The position numbers and the translations under genes were made by a program. Below, in pieces: positions 1 through 8,726 of a DNA stretch of 64,000 nucleotides. Under the pieces are notes generated by a model, which was not told the DNA's origin, did no database searches, and was given only the letters and a program-made list of their open reading frames with translations. How positions within the stretch are numbered: position 1 is the stretch's first letter; each line of letters begins with the position of its first letter. Source of the stretch: Corynebacterium minutissimum (GTDB lineage Bacteria; Actinomycetota; Actinomycetes; Mycobacteriales; Mycobacteriaceae); assembly GCF_016889765.1 (NCBI RefSeq), contig NZ_CP069533.1:1488001-1552000 (forward strand), in the 5' to 3' direction.

Positions 1-1
1 C

Positions 2-310
2 GAACCCAACCACCCGCAGTTTATGGAGCGCTACCTTGACATCCTTGACCGCTCTGCGCTGCTCTCGGAGCACCTGCAGAGCCAGCTGCAGAAGCGCAAC
101 GAGGCCGATGAGCGCCCTGAGCGCACGCATATCTATGACTCCACCTTCTTCGCCGGTGCCGGCTACAACGGCTATGTGCCGTTCTATACCGTGAGCACGT
201 GGGACAGTGACGCCATCTCCGCGCGCGACTCTTCCTCCGGCAGCAGCGGCGGCGTCAACAGCGGGTTTAGCTCGGGCTTTTCCGGTTCGGGTGGTTCCTC
301 TAGCTTCTAG
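2..310 (+). CDS. C-terminal end of a Gly/Ser-rich protein (partial, DUF5129/TPM-like)
   Basis: The reading frame is open from base 2, so the gene starts before the window. About 102 residues remain. They begin with a helical charged stretch (ERYLDILDRSALLSEHLQSQ) and end in a low-complexity tail of Gly and Ser (SSGSSGGVNSGFSSG and onwards) finishing in Phe. Tails like this close TPM/DUF5129 membrane-associated proteins of corynebacteria; that assignment is inference from the tail and remains tentative because the catalytic or membrane part is missing. It converges on tRNA-Pro, with a hairpin in between. Confidence 0.6.
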   Translation, partial: EPNHPQFMERYLDILDRSALLSEHLQSQLQKRNEADERPERTHIYDSTFFAGAGYNGYVPFYTVSTWDSDAISARDSSSGSSGGVNSGFSSGFSGSGGSSSF

Positions 311-320
311 CCCCGACAGA

Positions 321-353
321 GAAAACGAAAAAGACCCGCAGTTTCCTGCGGGT
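321..353 (-). terminator. Rho-independent terminator of tRNA-Pro
   Basis: Perfect 8-bp stem (334-341 pairs with 346-353, ACCCGCAG) with a 4-nt loop. On the minus strand it is followed by TCTTTTTCGTTTT. It lies directly 3' of the tRNA and convergent to the upstream coding end. Confidence 0.8.
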
Positions 354-357
354 TTAG

Positions 358-434
<77 letters not shown>

Positions 435-534
435 GTGTCTCGCTCTAAGCGGTACCGGATTACTGTAACGCACCCCGGGTCGAAAGGACAAAACGGCAGC
501 GTGTTTGGGCTTTCTCAGGTGGCCTTTAAAGGTC

Positions 535-1449
535 TTAGGTTGCTGAAGCGGACTTCTCGGTAATGCGCAGCAGCGTGGCCGATGGGCGGCAGAACACGCG
601 GAAGGGAACGAACTTGGAGGTGCCCAGGCCGTTGGAGACGTGCATAAACATGGGGCCGAACTGGTGCAAACCTTGCGCGCGGGCACGGTCGATACCGCAG
701 TTGGTCACGATGGAGCGCGAGCCCAGCACCTTAAACGGCAGGCACAGCTGGCCGCCGTGCGTGTGGCCAGACAGTGACAGCTGGTAGCCGTCAGCGGCGA
801 ACTTCTCTAGGACCCGCGGTTCCGGGGAGTGGAGCAGCGCTAGGGAGAGGTCAGCGTCCTCGTTCGGGGCGCCGGCGATTTCCGAGTAGTCATCCAAATC
901 ATGGTGCGGGTCGTCCACACCGGCGGCAGCCAGGCGGACGTCGCCGACCTTGAATTCCACACGGGCCTGGTTGGCGTCGTGCCAGCCGTGCTCGAGAAAC
1001 GCCGCGCGCATGCCCTTCCACGGCAGGTTCACGTAAGAAGGTTCGTTCTTCTTTCCAATCAGGTAGTTGAAGGGATTCGGGATGCGCGGTGCCCAATAGT
1101 CGTTGGTGCCAAAACAGAACATTCCCGGGCGGCTCAGCAGTGGGCCCAGGGCGCGGAGGACCTCGGGGACCGCGCGCTCGTCGGAGAGATTATCGCCGGT
1201 GTTGATCACCAGGTGTGGGTCGAGGCGGTCAAGGTCCGATACCCACTCGATTTTGGCGCGCTGGCCCGGAATCATGTGGAGGTCGGAGACGTGCAGGATG
1301 CGGAATTCTGGCTCCTCGCGCAGCGTGCCGGGCTCCAGCAGAGGCAGCGTGTACTCCTTGAGCTCAAACTTGGTGAGCTCCGAGTGCGCCCACGCGGCAG
1401 CACCCAGGCCTGCGGCGGCGAGTCCGCCAAGGATGGGGAAAATCTTCAC
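535..1449 (-). CDS. Metallophosphoesterase, YkuE-like, membrane-anchored
   Basis: A 304-residue calcineurin-like phosphoesterase. Metal-binding blocks appear in the family order: HVSDLH near residues 54-58, NTGDN near 84-87, FGTND (the GNHD equivalent), a LLHSP block and SGHTHGG near 228. The N-terminus (FPILGGLAAAGLGAAAWA) is an uncleaved-signal or single membrane segment, so the enzyme probably acts at the membrane outer face. I chose the GTG at 1449, preceded by GGGGAGG; a longer frame exists upstream but would run into the divergent yqeY-like gene and has no family match. Its substrate cannot be told from sequence. Confidence 0.85.
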   Translation of the reverse strand: MKIFPILGGLAAAGLGAAAWAHSELTKFELKEYTLPLLEPGTLREEPEFRILHVSDLHMIPGQRAKIEWVSDLDRLDPHLVINTGDNLSDERAVPEVLRALGPLLSRPGMFCFGTNDYWAPRIPNPFNYLIGKKNEPSYVNLPWKGMRAAFLEHGWHDANQARVEFKVGDVRLAAAGVDDPHHDLDDYSEIAGAPNEDADLSLALLHSPEPRVLEKFAADGYQLSLSGHTHGGQLCLPFKVLGSRSIVTNCGIDRARAQGLHQFGPMFMHVSNGLGTSKFVPFRVFCRPSATLLRITEKSASAT

Positions 1450-1491
1450 CCTCCCCACCCTACCTGGGAGAGCTAGCGTAGATTGAAGGGC

Positions 1492-1956
1492 ATGAGTGAG
1501 TTGAAAGAAACTATCCGCGCCGACCTCAAGACCTCGATGAAGGCCAAGGACAAGGCCCGCACGTCCGCTATCCGTTCCCTCCTGTCTGCCATTCAGGCGG
1601 AAGAAACCACCGGTTCCCGCCACGAGATCACGGATGAAGATGTACTCAAGGTCATTGCCCGTGAGATTAAGAAGCGCCGCGAGTCCGCTGAGGTGTATGC
1701 GGAGAATGGCCGTCCGGAGTTGGCGGAGGCCGAGCTTGTCGACGTCCCCTTTTTCGAGGCCTACCAGCCCGAGCAGCTTGACGACGACTCCCTGAACGCC
1801 CTCGTCGCCGAATCCATCGCCGAGGTGGAAAAAGAGTCCGGCGAGCCGGTCACCATCAAACAGATGGGCAACGTCATGAAGGTTGCTAACGCGAAAGCTG
1901 CTGGCCGCGCCGACGGCAAGCGCCTATCTACCGCAGTCAAGGCTGCTCTGAACTAA
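1492..1956 (+). CDS. GatB/YqeY domain protein
   Basis: 154 residues, the full length of the stand-alone YqeY family. It opens with ELKETIRADLKTSMKAKD and has the helical Lys/Glu-rich pattern of the GatB tail domain (VIKQMGNVMKVANAKAAGRA near the C-terminus). In GatB this domain contacts tRNA; the role of the stand-alone protein is not established. The ATG at 1492 is preceded by GAAGGG. It is divergent from the phosphoesterase and converges on the PBP gene with only 13 bp between the stop codons. Confidence 0.9.
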   Translation: MSELKETIRADLKTSMKAKDKARTSAIRSLLSAIQAEETTGSRHEITDEDVLKVIAREIKKRRESAEVYAENGRPELAEAELVDVPFFEAYQPEQLDDDSLNALVAESIAEVEKESGEPVTIKQMGNVMKVANAKAAGRADGKRLSTAVKAALN

Positions 1957-1969
1957 CGCGCTCATTGCG

Positions 1970-4408
1970 CTAAAGCCCGAAGAAATCCCGCACATCGTTG
2001 GTGAAGCGGTCCACGTCATCTTGATTGATGAGCGGCTCTGGCTGTTCGGGCTGCTGATCGCCCTCACCGCCGCCGTTGTTAGCAGGCGGCTGGTAGTTGG
2101 GGGCGCTCGTCGTGGAGCCATCCTCTGAGGTGGTGGCCGAGGAGCCGTCGGAAAGCTGCAGCGTTACTTCCGCACCTTTCTTGGTGCCGGACGCGCCCGT
2201 GATGACGCGCACCACCTTGCCGTAGCCCACACCAGGGGCGGCCACTTCTGTGGTTTTAACCGTGTAGCCGGCCTTCTCCAAAGCAGAGCGGGCTTGGCTT
2301 TCGGACTTGCCCTTCAAACCGTCGATAAGCGGCGAGACCGTACCCGAATCATAGGCGCGGTCATAGTCCGGCACCGTGCCCTGTGCTGCCTCCGGCACGC
2401 GTACCGCCATGGTGTAGAACGTCGCTGCCGGCTCAAGGCCACCGAAGAGGTTGCCGCTCCCGCACTGACGCACCGGGCCGGTACACAGCGGGGTCGTCGT
2501 CGTGCCGTCATTGTAGATATACGGCGCGGCTGCCACCGCCGAGTTGAAACCCAGGAAAGCCGAGGACTGGTTGGACTCCGTGGTACCCGTCTTGGCTGCT
2601 GCCTGGCCGCGGAAGCCCGCCGCGCGTGCCGATGCCGCCGCCGTGCCCTTCTCCGTATCGGCCGTCATGTTGTTCTCCAGCGCCTTGGCCACTTCCTTGC
2701 CCACCGCGCGCTCGCAGGGCGTGTGTTTGAGGTAGACCTCGTTGCCGTGGGCATCCGTGACTTCCTCGATGGGGTTCGGCTCGCACCACATGCCTTCTGA
2801 GGCCACCGTGGCGCCCACATTAGATAGCTCCAGCGCATTGACCGCCGTGGGGCCCAGGGTGAAGGAACCCAGGTTGGATTCCTTGATGTGATCCGCAATG
2901 GAGGAATTTCCGTCATAGCTGCCCGGGTCTTCGTAGGAGCGCAGGCCCAGTTTCACGGCCATGTCCACCACTTGTTCTACTCCGAGCTGCTCGATGAGCT
3001 CGATGAAGGGGGTGTTGGGGGAGTAGGCCAATGTATCCTGCAGCGTCATCGTGGAGGCATAGCTGCCCGCATTTTCCACGCAGTACTTGTTTGGCGGACA
3101 GTTCTCCGCGCCGCCGAAACCAAGGCCTTCTGCTTCGTAGCGCTTCGGAACGGCGAGGCGGTCTTTGATGCCATAGCCCGATTCGAGCGCGGCCGCGGCC
3201 GTAAAGAGCTTGAATACGGAACCTGCGCCATTGCCCACGAGTGAGTTCGGCTGTGGCAGCAGGGTCTCATTGTTCTCCAAATCCAGGCCGTAGGTGCGGG
3301 AAGACACCATGGCTAAGACCTTGCGGGAGTCAGTGCCGGGCTTGACGACGTTCATCACTTCCGCCACGCCCGCCGCATCCGGCGCCGTGTGACTACGCAC
3401 TGCGTTCAGTGCCTGGTCCTGAATATCTGGGTCTAGCGTGGTCTTGACGGTGAGGCCACCGCGAGCCAAGTGCTCACGGTCGATGCCTTTGTCGGCGAGG
3501 TAGCTCAAGACATAGTCGCAGAAGAAGCCGCGGTCACCGGCGCCGATGCAGCCGTTGGGCAAGGTGGCCGGGCTATCAAGCACGCCGAGGGGCTGCTGGG
3601 CAAAGTTATCGGCGTCCTCCTGAGAGAGGGAGCCGTTGTTGACCATGGCCTGTAGGACGACGTTGCGGCGGTCCCGTACTTCTTCCTCATTGGTATAAGG
3701 ATTGAGGTATTCGGAAGACTGCACCATTCCAGCCAGCATGGCGGACTGGGGCACGGTGAGGTGCGCGGCATCGGTGCCGAAGTAGGTACGGGCAGCCGCC
3801 TCTACGCCGAAGGAGTGGTTACCAAAAGGAACGAGGTTGAGATAGTTCGTGAGGATCTCATCCTTGGAAAGCTTCGCATCAATATCGGTTGCCATGCGCA
3901 TCTCGCGTAGCTTGCGGGCCACGGACTGTTCCGTGGCGGCCTGGCGCTCCTCGTCGGTGGTGGCGTTGACGAGCAGGAGGTAATTCTTCACGTACTGCTG
4001 GTCGATGGTGGATGCGCCCTGGGAGACGCCACCTGCCGCCAAGTTGGTCCACAGCGCACGGAAGTTACCCTGCAGGTCCACGCCTTCGTGCTCGTAGAAG
4101 CGGCGGTCCTCGATGGCCACCATGGCCTGCTTCATGGCATCCGAAATCTCATCGGGCTGCACCGAATGGCGGCGCTGCTCAAAGATATAGGCCAAGGTGT
4201 TGCCTTTGGCGTCCAGGATAGTGCTCACGCCCGGTGTGTCGCCGTCGGTGAGATCCTGAATATCCGATTGCATCGTCTCGTTGGTCCTGGCTACGGCCAC
4301 ACCGCTCACACCCGCGATGGGGGCTAGTGCGAGGGCGATGAGGAGGCCCACCAGTGCTGTGGAGAAGATGAGCTTTCCCAGGGATTTGATGACAGTCACC
4401 CTCCACAC
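1970..4408 (-). CDS. Bifunctional class A penicillin-binding protein with PASTA domain (PonA2-like)
   Basis: 812 residues. After a membrane segment (residues about 5-35) comes a GT51 transglycosylase domain with EDRRFYEHEGVD near 95 and STIDQQYVKN. The transpeptidase domain follows, with the nucleophile motif SVFK near 395, the SPNTPF (SxN) motif and KTGTTESNQS near 610. A PASTA repeat (about 690-755) and a Pro/Gly/Gln-rich tail end the protein. It polymerises and cross-links peptidoglycan outside the cell. The pairing with a divergent WhiB gene is the same as ponA2/whiB4 in Mycobacterium and pbp1a/whcA in C. glutamicum. The start may be the GTG at 4408 or the GTG at 4399; neither has a well-spaced ribosome site. 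Confidence 0.93.
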   Translation of the reverse strand: MWRVTVIKSLGKLIFSTALVGLLIALALAPIAGVSGVAVARTNETMQSDIQDLTDGDTPGVSTILDAKGNTLAYIFEQRRHSVQPDEISDAMKQAMVAIEDRRFYEHEGVDLQGNFRALWTNLAAGGVSQGASTIDQQYVKNYLLLVNATTDEERQAATEQSVARKLREMRMATDIDAKLSKDEILTNYLNLVPFGNHSFGVEAAARTYFGTDAAHLTVPQSAMLAGMVQSSEYLNPYTNEEEVRDRRNVVLQAMVNNGSLSQEDADNFAQQPLGVLDSPATLPNGCIGAGDRGFFCDYVLSYLADKGIDREHLARGGLTVKTTLDPDIQDQALNAVRSHTAPDAAGVAEVMNVVKPGTDSRKVLAMVSSRTYGLDLENNETLLPQPNSLVGNGAGSVFKLFTAAAALESGYGIKDRLAVPKRYEAEGLGFGGAENCPPNKYCVENAGSYASTMTLQDTLAYSPNTPFIELIEQLGVEQVVDMAVKLGLRSYEDPGSYDGNSSIADHIKESNLGSFTLGPTAVNALELSNVGATVASEGMWCEPNPIEEVTDAHGNEVYLKHTPCERAVGKEVAKALENNMTADTEKGTAAASARAAGFRGQAAAKTGTTESNQSSAFLGFNSAVAAAPYIYNDGTTTTPLCTGPVRQCGSGNLFGGLEPAATFYTMAVRVPEAAQGTVPDYDRAYDSGTVSPLIDGLKGKSESQARSALEKAGYTVKTTEVAAPGVGYGKVVRVITGASGTKKGAEVTLQLSDGSSATTSEDGSTTSAPNYQPPANNGGGEGDQQPEQPEPLINQDDVDRFTNDVRDFFGL

Positions 4409-4448
4409 ACTACGTGCTTTGAGGCTAATCCGGGAGACCCCCCTAAAG

Positions 4449-4464
4449 TGTGACCTATTAGACA
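4449..4464. promoter_or_regulatory. Weak candidate GlxR (CRP-type) site
   Basis: TGTGA-CCTATT-AGACA matches 8 of 10 positions of the TGTGA-N6-TCACA consensus. It lies in the divergent region between the PBP and whcA genes. One half-site is perfect and the other poor, so this is a candidate only. Confidence 0.25.
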
Positions 4465-4573
4465 GGCATACCGGTTAGTGAATAGACTAACGGTGAGTAC
4501 ATAATATTCCGTCTTGTTGAGGGTTATTCACTTTGATGGGGCGGGATGGGAGCTTGGAAGGAGTTACCTAGCC

Positions 4574-4909
4574 ATGACAGTCAGTGTAAAAGGTGCAGGA
4601 CGGTCCGCAATGGTAAAGAATGCCTCTTCGACCACCGAACGTGGTGAGTGGGTTACCCAAGCCAAGTGTCGCAACGGCGACCCAGATGCCCTGTTTGTGC
4701 GCGGCGCTGAGCAGCGCAAGGCAGCAGTTATTTGCCGTCACTGCCCGGTGCTCAATGAATGCCGCGCGGACGCCCTGGATAATCGGGTCGAGTTCGGCGT
4801 GTGGGGTGGCCTGACGGAACGTCAGCGCCGCGCTCTTTTGCGCAAGAATCCGCACATCACCAGCTGGGCGCACTACCTTGCAGAAGGTGGCGAATTAGTC
4901 GGGATTTAA
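4574..4909 (+). CDS. whcA: WhiB-family iron-sulfur regulator (WhcA/WhiB4 type)
   Basis: 112 residues from the ATG at 4574, which has GGAAGGAG about 10 nt upstream. The four cluster cysteines are C32, C54, C57 and C63 in the WhiB spacing C-x21-C-x2-C-x5-C. The GVWGGLTERQRR turn follows, then a basic DNA-contact stretch. WhiB proteins carry a redox- or NO-sensitive 4Fe-4S cluster and bind sigma factor or DNA. Synteny beside the ponA2-type gene supports the WhcA/WhiB4 subfamily, which acts in oxidative stress control; that role is inferred from family and context. Confidence 0.93.
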   Translation: MTVSVKGAGRSAMVKNASSTTERGEWVTQAKCRNGDPDALFVRGAEQRKAAVICRHCPVLNECRADALDNRVEFGVWGGLTERQRRALLRKNPHITSWAHYLAEGGELVGI

Positions 4910-4936
4910 GCGCCGGATTTTAGTAGCATGGGACCC

Positions 4937-5098
4937 ATGACTAAATGGGAATATGCCACTGCGCCGGTCCTTACTCACGCAACCAAGCAAATCCTGGATT
5001 CCTGGGGTGAAGACGGCTGGGAGCTCGTCACCATCACCCCGGGTATGAACCCGGAAAACGTGGTTGCTTACTTTAAGCGCCCGCTGGAGGAATCCTAA
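4937..5098 (+). CDS. Small DUF4177-type protein, 53 residues
   Basis: The product begins MTKWEYATAPVLTHATKQIL and continues with the DUF4177 signature WGEDGWELVTI. Its stop codon abuts the next start (TAA then ATG at 5099), which indicates one operon with the RidA-type gene. An in-frame ATG at 4928 is an alternative start. Function unknown; the same small gene sits between whcA and the RidA gene in related corynebacteria as I recall it. Confidence 0.85.
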   Translation: MTKWEYATAPVLTHATKQILDSWGEDGWELVTITPGMNPENVVAYFKRPLEES

Positions 5099-5557
5099 AT
5101 GACTGCGCGCGCACGTCTGGAGGAGCTCGGCATCGAGCTCCCATCCGTTGCCGCTCCGCTCGCGTCATATGTCCCTGCCACCCGTGTGGGCGGCCAGGTG
5201 TGGACCTCTGGCCAGCTGCCCGTCGTTGACGGCGAGCTGCCTGCCACAGGAAAGGTTGGCGCGGAAGTTTCCGTTGAACGCGCCCAGGAGCTGGCTCGCA
5301 CTGCGGCCCTCAATGCGCTCGCGGCCATTGATGCTGAAGTGGGGATGGATAACATCACCCGCGTGGTTAAGGTCGTGGGCTTCGTCGCCTCGGATCCTTC
5401 CTTCGCTGAGCAGGCCGCGGTTATTGATGGTGCCTCGGAATTCTTGGGAGAGCTCTTTGGCGAGGCCGGTGTGCATGCACGGTCTGCCGTGGGAGTGGCG
5501 GTGCTGCCGAAGGACTCTCCCGTTGAGATCGAAGTCATCGTAGAAATCGCTGAGTAA
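5099..5557 (+). CDS. RidA/YjgF-family protein
   Basis: 152 residues. Family features are visible: VWTSGQLPV followed by GKVGAEVSVERAQELARTAALNAL, and a C-terminal VGVAVLPKDSPVEIEVIVEI strand. Proteins of this family deaminate reactive enamine/imine intermediates; here the loop around residue 120 reads HARSAVGVAVL, where the archetype RidA has a catalytic Arg before its conserved strand, so activity is plausible. The start is fused to the DUF4177 stop and the gene is 18 bp upstream of the metallo-hydrolase. Confidence 0.9.
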   Translation: MTARARLEELGIELPSVAAPLASYVPATRVGGQVWTSGQLPVVDGELPATGKVGAEVSVERAQELARTAALNALAAIDAEVGMDNITRVVKVVGFVASDPSFAEQAAVIDGASEFLGELFGEAGVHARSAVGVAVLPKDSPVEIEVIVEIAE

Positions 5558-5575
5558 TCGGATAGGGTTAGAACC

Positions 5576-6388
5576 ATGGAGCATCCTGCATATAGCCAAT
5601 TGCGTCCCGTGAGCAAGTCCGTCGGTGTCGTGCTGTGTGATAACCCCAGCTACACCGCTCTGGAAGGCACCAACACGTGGATTATTCGTGCGGGGGAGGA
5701 TTCCCGCGCCATTGTTGTTGATCCGGGTCCCGAGGACGAGGGTCACCTTAACGTCGTCACCGCCAAGGCGGGCGAGGTTGCGCTGATCCTTCTGACCCAC
5801 CGTCACGATGACCACGCGTCGGGTGCGCAGCGCCTGCGCCAGCTCACCGGCGCTCCGATCCGCTCTTTCGACCCGAACTACTGCAATGGGGCCGACGCGC
5901 TTGTCGACGGTGAAGTGATCGACATCGACGGCGTCACCCCCCAACTTGAGGTCGTCCACACTCCAGGCCACACTGCTGATTCCACCTGTTTCTTCGTGTG
6001 GTCCGACGAAGCCAAGAACTCCACCCTGGAGGGCATCCTCACCGGTGACACTATGGCCGGCCGTCACACCGTCTTGCTCTCTGAGACCGATGGTGACTTG
6101 GGCGATTACCTCAAGACCTTGGACCTCTTGGAGGAGCGCGGCAAGGACGTTCCGCTGTTCCCGGGCCATGGTCCGGACTTGGAGGACACCTCGGCGTTTG
6201 CCCGTAAATACATCGACCGCCGTCACCACCGCCTCAACCAGATCAAGGAAGTTCGTTCCCGCTTGGGTGAGGATGTCGACGTCAAGACGTTGGTGGATGA
6301 GATGTATGACGACGTTGACCCGGTCCTGCGCCACGCGGCCGAGCAGTCCACGCGGACCGCGTTAAAGTACCTCGACGCTGAGAAGTAA
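5576..6388 (+). CDS. MBL-fold metallo-hydrolase (LACTB2-like)
   Basis: 270 residues. The metal motif THRHDDHASG (HxHxDH) is near residue 77, HTPGHTADS near 134, LTGDTMAG near 155 and PGHGPD near 198, which is the complete MBL set. The C-terminal helical part (YIDRRHHRLNQIKEVRSRLG) resembles the DNA/RNA-associated LACTB2-type tail. Last gene of the whcA-downstream run, ended by a strong terminator. The substrate cannot be named from the sequence. Confidence 0.88.
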   Translation: MEHPAYSQLRPVSKSVGVVLCDNPSYTALEGTNTWIIRAGEDSRAIVVDPGPEDEGHLNVVTAKAGEVALILLTHRHDDHASGAQRLRQLTGAPIRSFDPNYCNGADALVDGEVIDIDGVTPQLEVVHTPGHTADSTCFFVWSDEAKNSTLEGILTGDTMAGRHTVLLSETDGDLGDYLKTLDLLEERGKDVPLFPGHGPDLEDTSAFARKYIDRRHHRLNQIKEVRSRLGEDVDVKTLVDEMYDDVDPVLRHAAEQSTRTALKYLDAEK

Positions 6389-6402
6389 GCCGAAAACCAC
6401 GA

Positions 6403-6430
6403 AGTCCCCCGGATTTCCGGGGGACTTTTT
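6403..6430 (+). terminator. Rho-independent terminator
   Basis: Perfect 10-bp stem AGTCCCCCGG (6403-6412) with 6417-6426, loop ATTT, then TTTT. It separates the MBL gene from the convergent glxR. Confidence 0.92.
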
Positions 6431-6506
6431 CGTATGCAGTGGTGCGCGTGGAACGCCCTCAGCGTTCCTTATGGTTCCTTATGCGGCGCTTCCAGCGCGC
6501 CACAGG

Positions 6507-7190
6507 TTAGCGCGCGCGGCGGGCGAGGTGCTCGGTATCGACGATGAGCACCGACTTGCCCTCGAGGCGAATCCAGCCGCGGTGGGCAAAGGTAGCCAGG
6601 GCCTTGTTCACGGTCTCACGGGAAGCACCGACCAGCTGGGCGATCTCTTCCTGGGTGAGGTCGTGGTTGACGCGCAGGGCGCCGCCTTCCTGGGAACCGA
6701 AGCGGTTGGCCAGCTGCAGCAGGGTCTTTGCTACGCGGCCAGGCACGTCGGTGAAGATGAGGTCAGCCAGGTTAGCGTTGGTACGGCGCAGGCGACGCGC
6801 CAGCACGCGAAGAAGCTGCTGGGCAATCGCCGGGTGGTCACCAACCCACTGCTTGAGCATCTCAGAGTTCATCGTTGCGGCGGTGACCTCGGTGACGCAC
6901 ACAGCGGAGGAGGTGCGCGGGCCCGGATCGAAGATGGACAGCTCGCCGAACATATCGGACGGGCCCATCACCGTCAGAAGGTTCTCACGACCGTCCGGGG
7001 CGTGGCGAGCAAGCTTAATCTTGCCCGAGGTGATGATGTAGAGACGGTCACCCGGCTCGCCCTCATCGAAGATGGTGGTGCCGCGCGGGAAGCGGACAGT
7101 CTCCATCTGCTCAATCAGATTCTGAACTGCCACTGGGTCAACGCCTTGGAAAATTCCAGCGCGAGAGAGGATGTCCTGTACGCCTTCCAC
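6507..7190 (-). CDS. glxR: cAMP-responsive global regulator GlxR (CRP/FNR family)
   Basis: 227 residues. The cyclic-nucleotide pocket is visible as [16 protein letters not shown] (residues about 82-97, with the Glu and Arg that hold the cAMP ribose-phosphate and the Ser that contacts it). The helix-turn-helix is [20 protein letters not shown] near 178-197. The sequence has the GlxR/Rv3676 start ([17 protein letters not shown]). The GTG start at 7190 follows AAGGAG with 6-nt spacing. GlxR controls carbon, respiratory and stress genes in corynebacteria; its partner adenylate cyclase cyaB is encoded at 36732-38264. Confidence 0.96.
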   Translation of the reverse strand: MEGVQDILSRAGIFQGVDPVAVQNLIEQMETVRFPRGTTIFDEGEPGDRLYIITSGKIKLARHAPDGRENLLTVMGPSDMFGELSIFDPGPRTSSAVCVTEVTAATMNSEMLKQWVGDHPAIAQQLLRVLARRLRRTNANLADLIFTDVPGRVAKTLLQLANRFGSQEGGALRVNHDLTQEEIAQLVGASRETVNKALATFAHRGWIRLEGKSVLIVDTEHLARRAR

Positions 7191-7305
7191 TGTTACTCCT
7201 TAAAGCCTGCGCAGAGGATGGATTGATGCACACGCAAGCAAGTTGTGTTTGTTGTTGACGCAGCTGCTCTGGCAGTGCGTCAAGAGGCACTGTCCAATAT
7301 CATAC

Positions 7306-7321
7306 AGTGTAATTTGTCACC
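7306..7321. promoter_or_regulatory. Weak candidate GlxR autoregulatory site
   Basis: AGTGT-AATTTG-TCACC, matching 7 of 10 positions of TGTGA-N6-TCACA, lies about 115 bp upstream of the glxR start. Confidence 0.25.
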
Positions 7322-7365
7322 TTTTCCAGCGGGCTGAGAAATAATCACACGGTATGAGAAGATAA

Positions 7366-7455
7366 CTAGTTCTCGAAGGCATTTGCCTCAAGCTTTTCCA
7401 TCAGAATGGCAAAGAGCGCGAGGCCCAGCGGGACAAGCAGAACAAGCGAAATCAT
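7366..7455 (-). CDS. Membrane microprotein, 29 residues, upstream of glxR
   Basis: Too short for usual gene calling. The ATG at 7455 is preceded by AAGGTGGG about 5 nt upstream. The product is MISLVLLVPLGLALFAILME followed by KLEANAFEN: one hydrophobic helix of about 18 residues, then an acidic/basic short tail. It is oriented like glxR and lies divergent from nth. A possible membrane protein (Rv3675) occupies the equivalent place between crp and nth in M. tuberculosis; equivalence is inferred from position only. Confidence 0.55.
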   Translation of the reverse strand: MISLVLLVPLGLALFAILMEKLEANAFEN

Positions 7456-7493
7456 GCGTCCCACCTTACCCGGCCGCCAGTAGAATGAGACGC

Positions 7494-8147
7494 ATGCCTC
7501 TCGACAATCACCGCGACTCCACCGCTACCGCTGAGCGCGCCGACCACATCCGCGCTGCCCTCGCGTCGGAATACCCGGACGCTGATTGTGAGCTAAATTT
7601 TTCCAACGCGCTCGAGCTTCTCGTCGCCACGGTGCTGTCGGCGCAATGCACGGATGAACGCGTCAACCAGGTCACTCCGCACCTTTTCGCGACCTACCCC
7701 ACCGCCCCAGACTATGCTGCGGCCGACCGAACGGAATTGGAGAGCATCCTGCGCCCGCTGGGCTTCCAGCGAGCAAAAGCCGGCCACCTCATCGGCATCG
7801 GGGAGAAACTTGTCGGCGAATTCGATGGCCAGGTTCCGCACGGCATCGATGAGCTCACATCGCTTCCGGGAGTCGGCCGCAAAACCGCTCTCGTCGTCCG
7901 CGGCAACGCCTTTGGTCTTCCTGGTATCACCGTGGATACGCACGTCACGCGACTGAGCCAGCGCCTAGGCCTGACCAAGGCGAAGACGCCGCGGGCGATT
8001 GAGAGAGACGTCGCCAAGCTCGTGCCCGAAGACGAGCAGACCGCGTTTTCTCACCAAGTCATTCTCCACGGCCGGCGCGTCTGCACCGCCCGTTCGCCGC
8101 GGTGTGGGGCCTGCGTCCTTGCCCCGTGGTGCCCGTCGCGGGGTTAA
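7494..8147 (+). CDS. nth: Endonuclease III (DNA glycosylase/AP lyase)
   Basis: 217 residues. The helix-hairpin-helix LTSLPGVGRKTALVV carries the catalytic Lys, ITVDTHVTRLSQRLGL carries the catalytic Asp, and the C-terminus has the four cluster cysteines as C-x6-C-x2-C-x5-C (CTARSPRCGACVLAPWC). It removes oxidised pyrimidines in base-excision repair. The ATG at 7494 matches the family start best; an ATG at 7485 is possible. The nth-thioredoxin-NUDIX-MarP order downstream of crp/glxR is conserved in Corynebacterium and Mycobacterium. Confidence 0.95.
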   Translation: MPLDNHRDSTATAERADHIRAALASEYPDADCELNFSNALELLVATVLSAQCTDERVNQVTPHLFATYPTAPDYAAADRTELESILRPLGFQRAKAGHLIGIGEKLVGEFDGQVPHGIDELTSLPGVGRKTALVVRGNAFGLPGITVDTHVTRLSQRLGLTKAKTPRAIERDVAKLVPEDEQTAFSHQVILHGRRVCTARSPRCGACVLAPWCPSRG

Positions 8148-8156
8148 GGTGGAGCA

Positions 8157-8726
8157 ATGAGCCAATACTCCGGGTGGCCTCGATACGTGAAGGTCAGCAT
8201 CATTGCCATCAGCATCCTGGCGGCACTCGCGCTGGTCGGCGTGGTCAACCTCCTTGAGAATGATGAGCCGGAAGTTGCCGTGCCGCAATCTCAAGAAGCG
8301 GACGTGGCTTCGCGCCCCAAGTGCCCGGAAGGCCCCATCGCCGGGGTGGAGCTGCCGTGCCTGGGTGCCGCCAGCACGGCCGCAGCGAAGAATATCCAAA
8401 TCGTCACCGTGTGGGCCTGGTGGTGCGAGCCGTGCCGAACAGAGCTGCCCTTCTTCCAAGACATTGCGCGCTCGCACTCCACGTGGAATGTCGTCGGCGT
8501 GCACGCAGACCCGAACGCGGCAAACGGCGCGGCACTCCTGGGTGACCTTGGTGTTGATATTCCCAGTTATCAAGATGAAAAGGGCATTTTTGCCGGCGAG
8601 CTCGGTCTGCCGGGGGTCATCCCCATCACGCTGGTGGTGCGCGATGGCCAGGTCGTGGAAAAGTTCGTCAAACCTTTCACCTCTACTAAGGAGTTAGAAG
8701 AGGCTATCGATGAGGTGCTCGAGTGA
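8157..8726 (+). CDS. Membrane-anchored TlpA/ResA-like thioredoxin
   Basis: 189 residues. An N-terminal anchor (VSIIAISILAALALVGVV, about 12-30) is followed by an extracytoplasmic thioredoxin fold with the active site WAWWCEPCRTELPFF near 88-102 and the cis-Pro strand GVIPITLVV. It probably reduces or shuffles protein disulfides outside the membrane. It begins 9 bp after nth and its stop overlaps the NUDIX start (GTGA), so the four genes nth to marP are likely one operon. Confidence 0.88.
   Translation: MSQYSGWPRYVKVSIIAISILAALALVGVVNLLENDEPEVAVPQSQEADVASRPKCPEGPIAGVELPCLGAASTAAAKNIQIVTVWAWWCEPCRTELPFFQDIARSHSTWNVVGVHADPNAANGAALLGDLGVDIPSYQDEKGIFAGELGLPGVIPITLVVRDGQVVEKFVKPFTSTKELEEAIDEVLE

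Noticed and set aside
1450..1623. N-terminal extension of the metallophosphoesterase
   Set aside because: It would overlap the divergent YqeY gene and precedes the membrane segment that starts the family; the GTG at 1449 has GGGGAGG.
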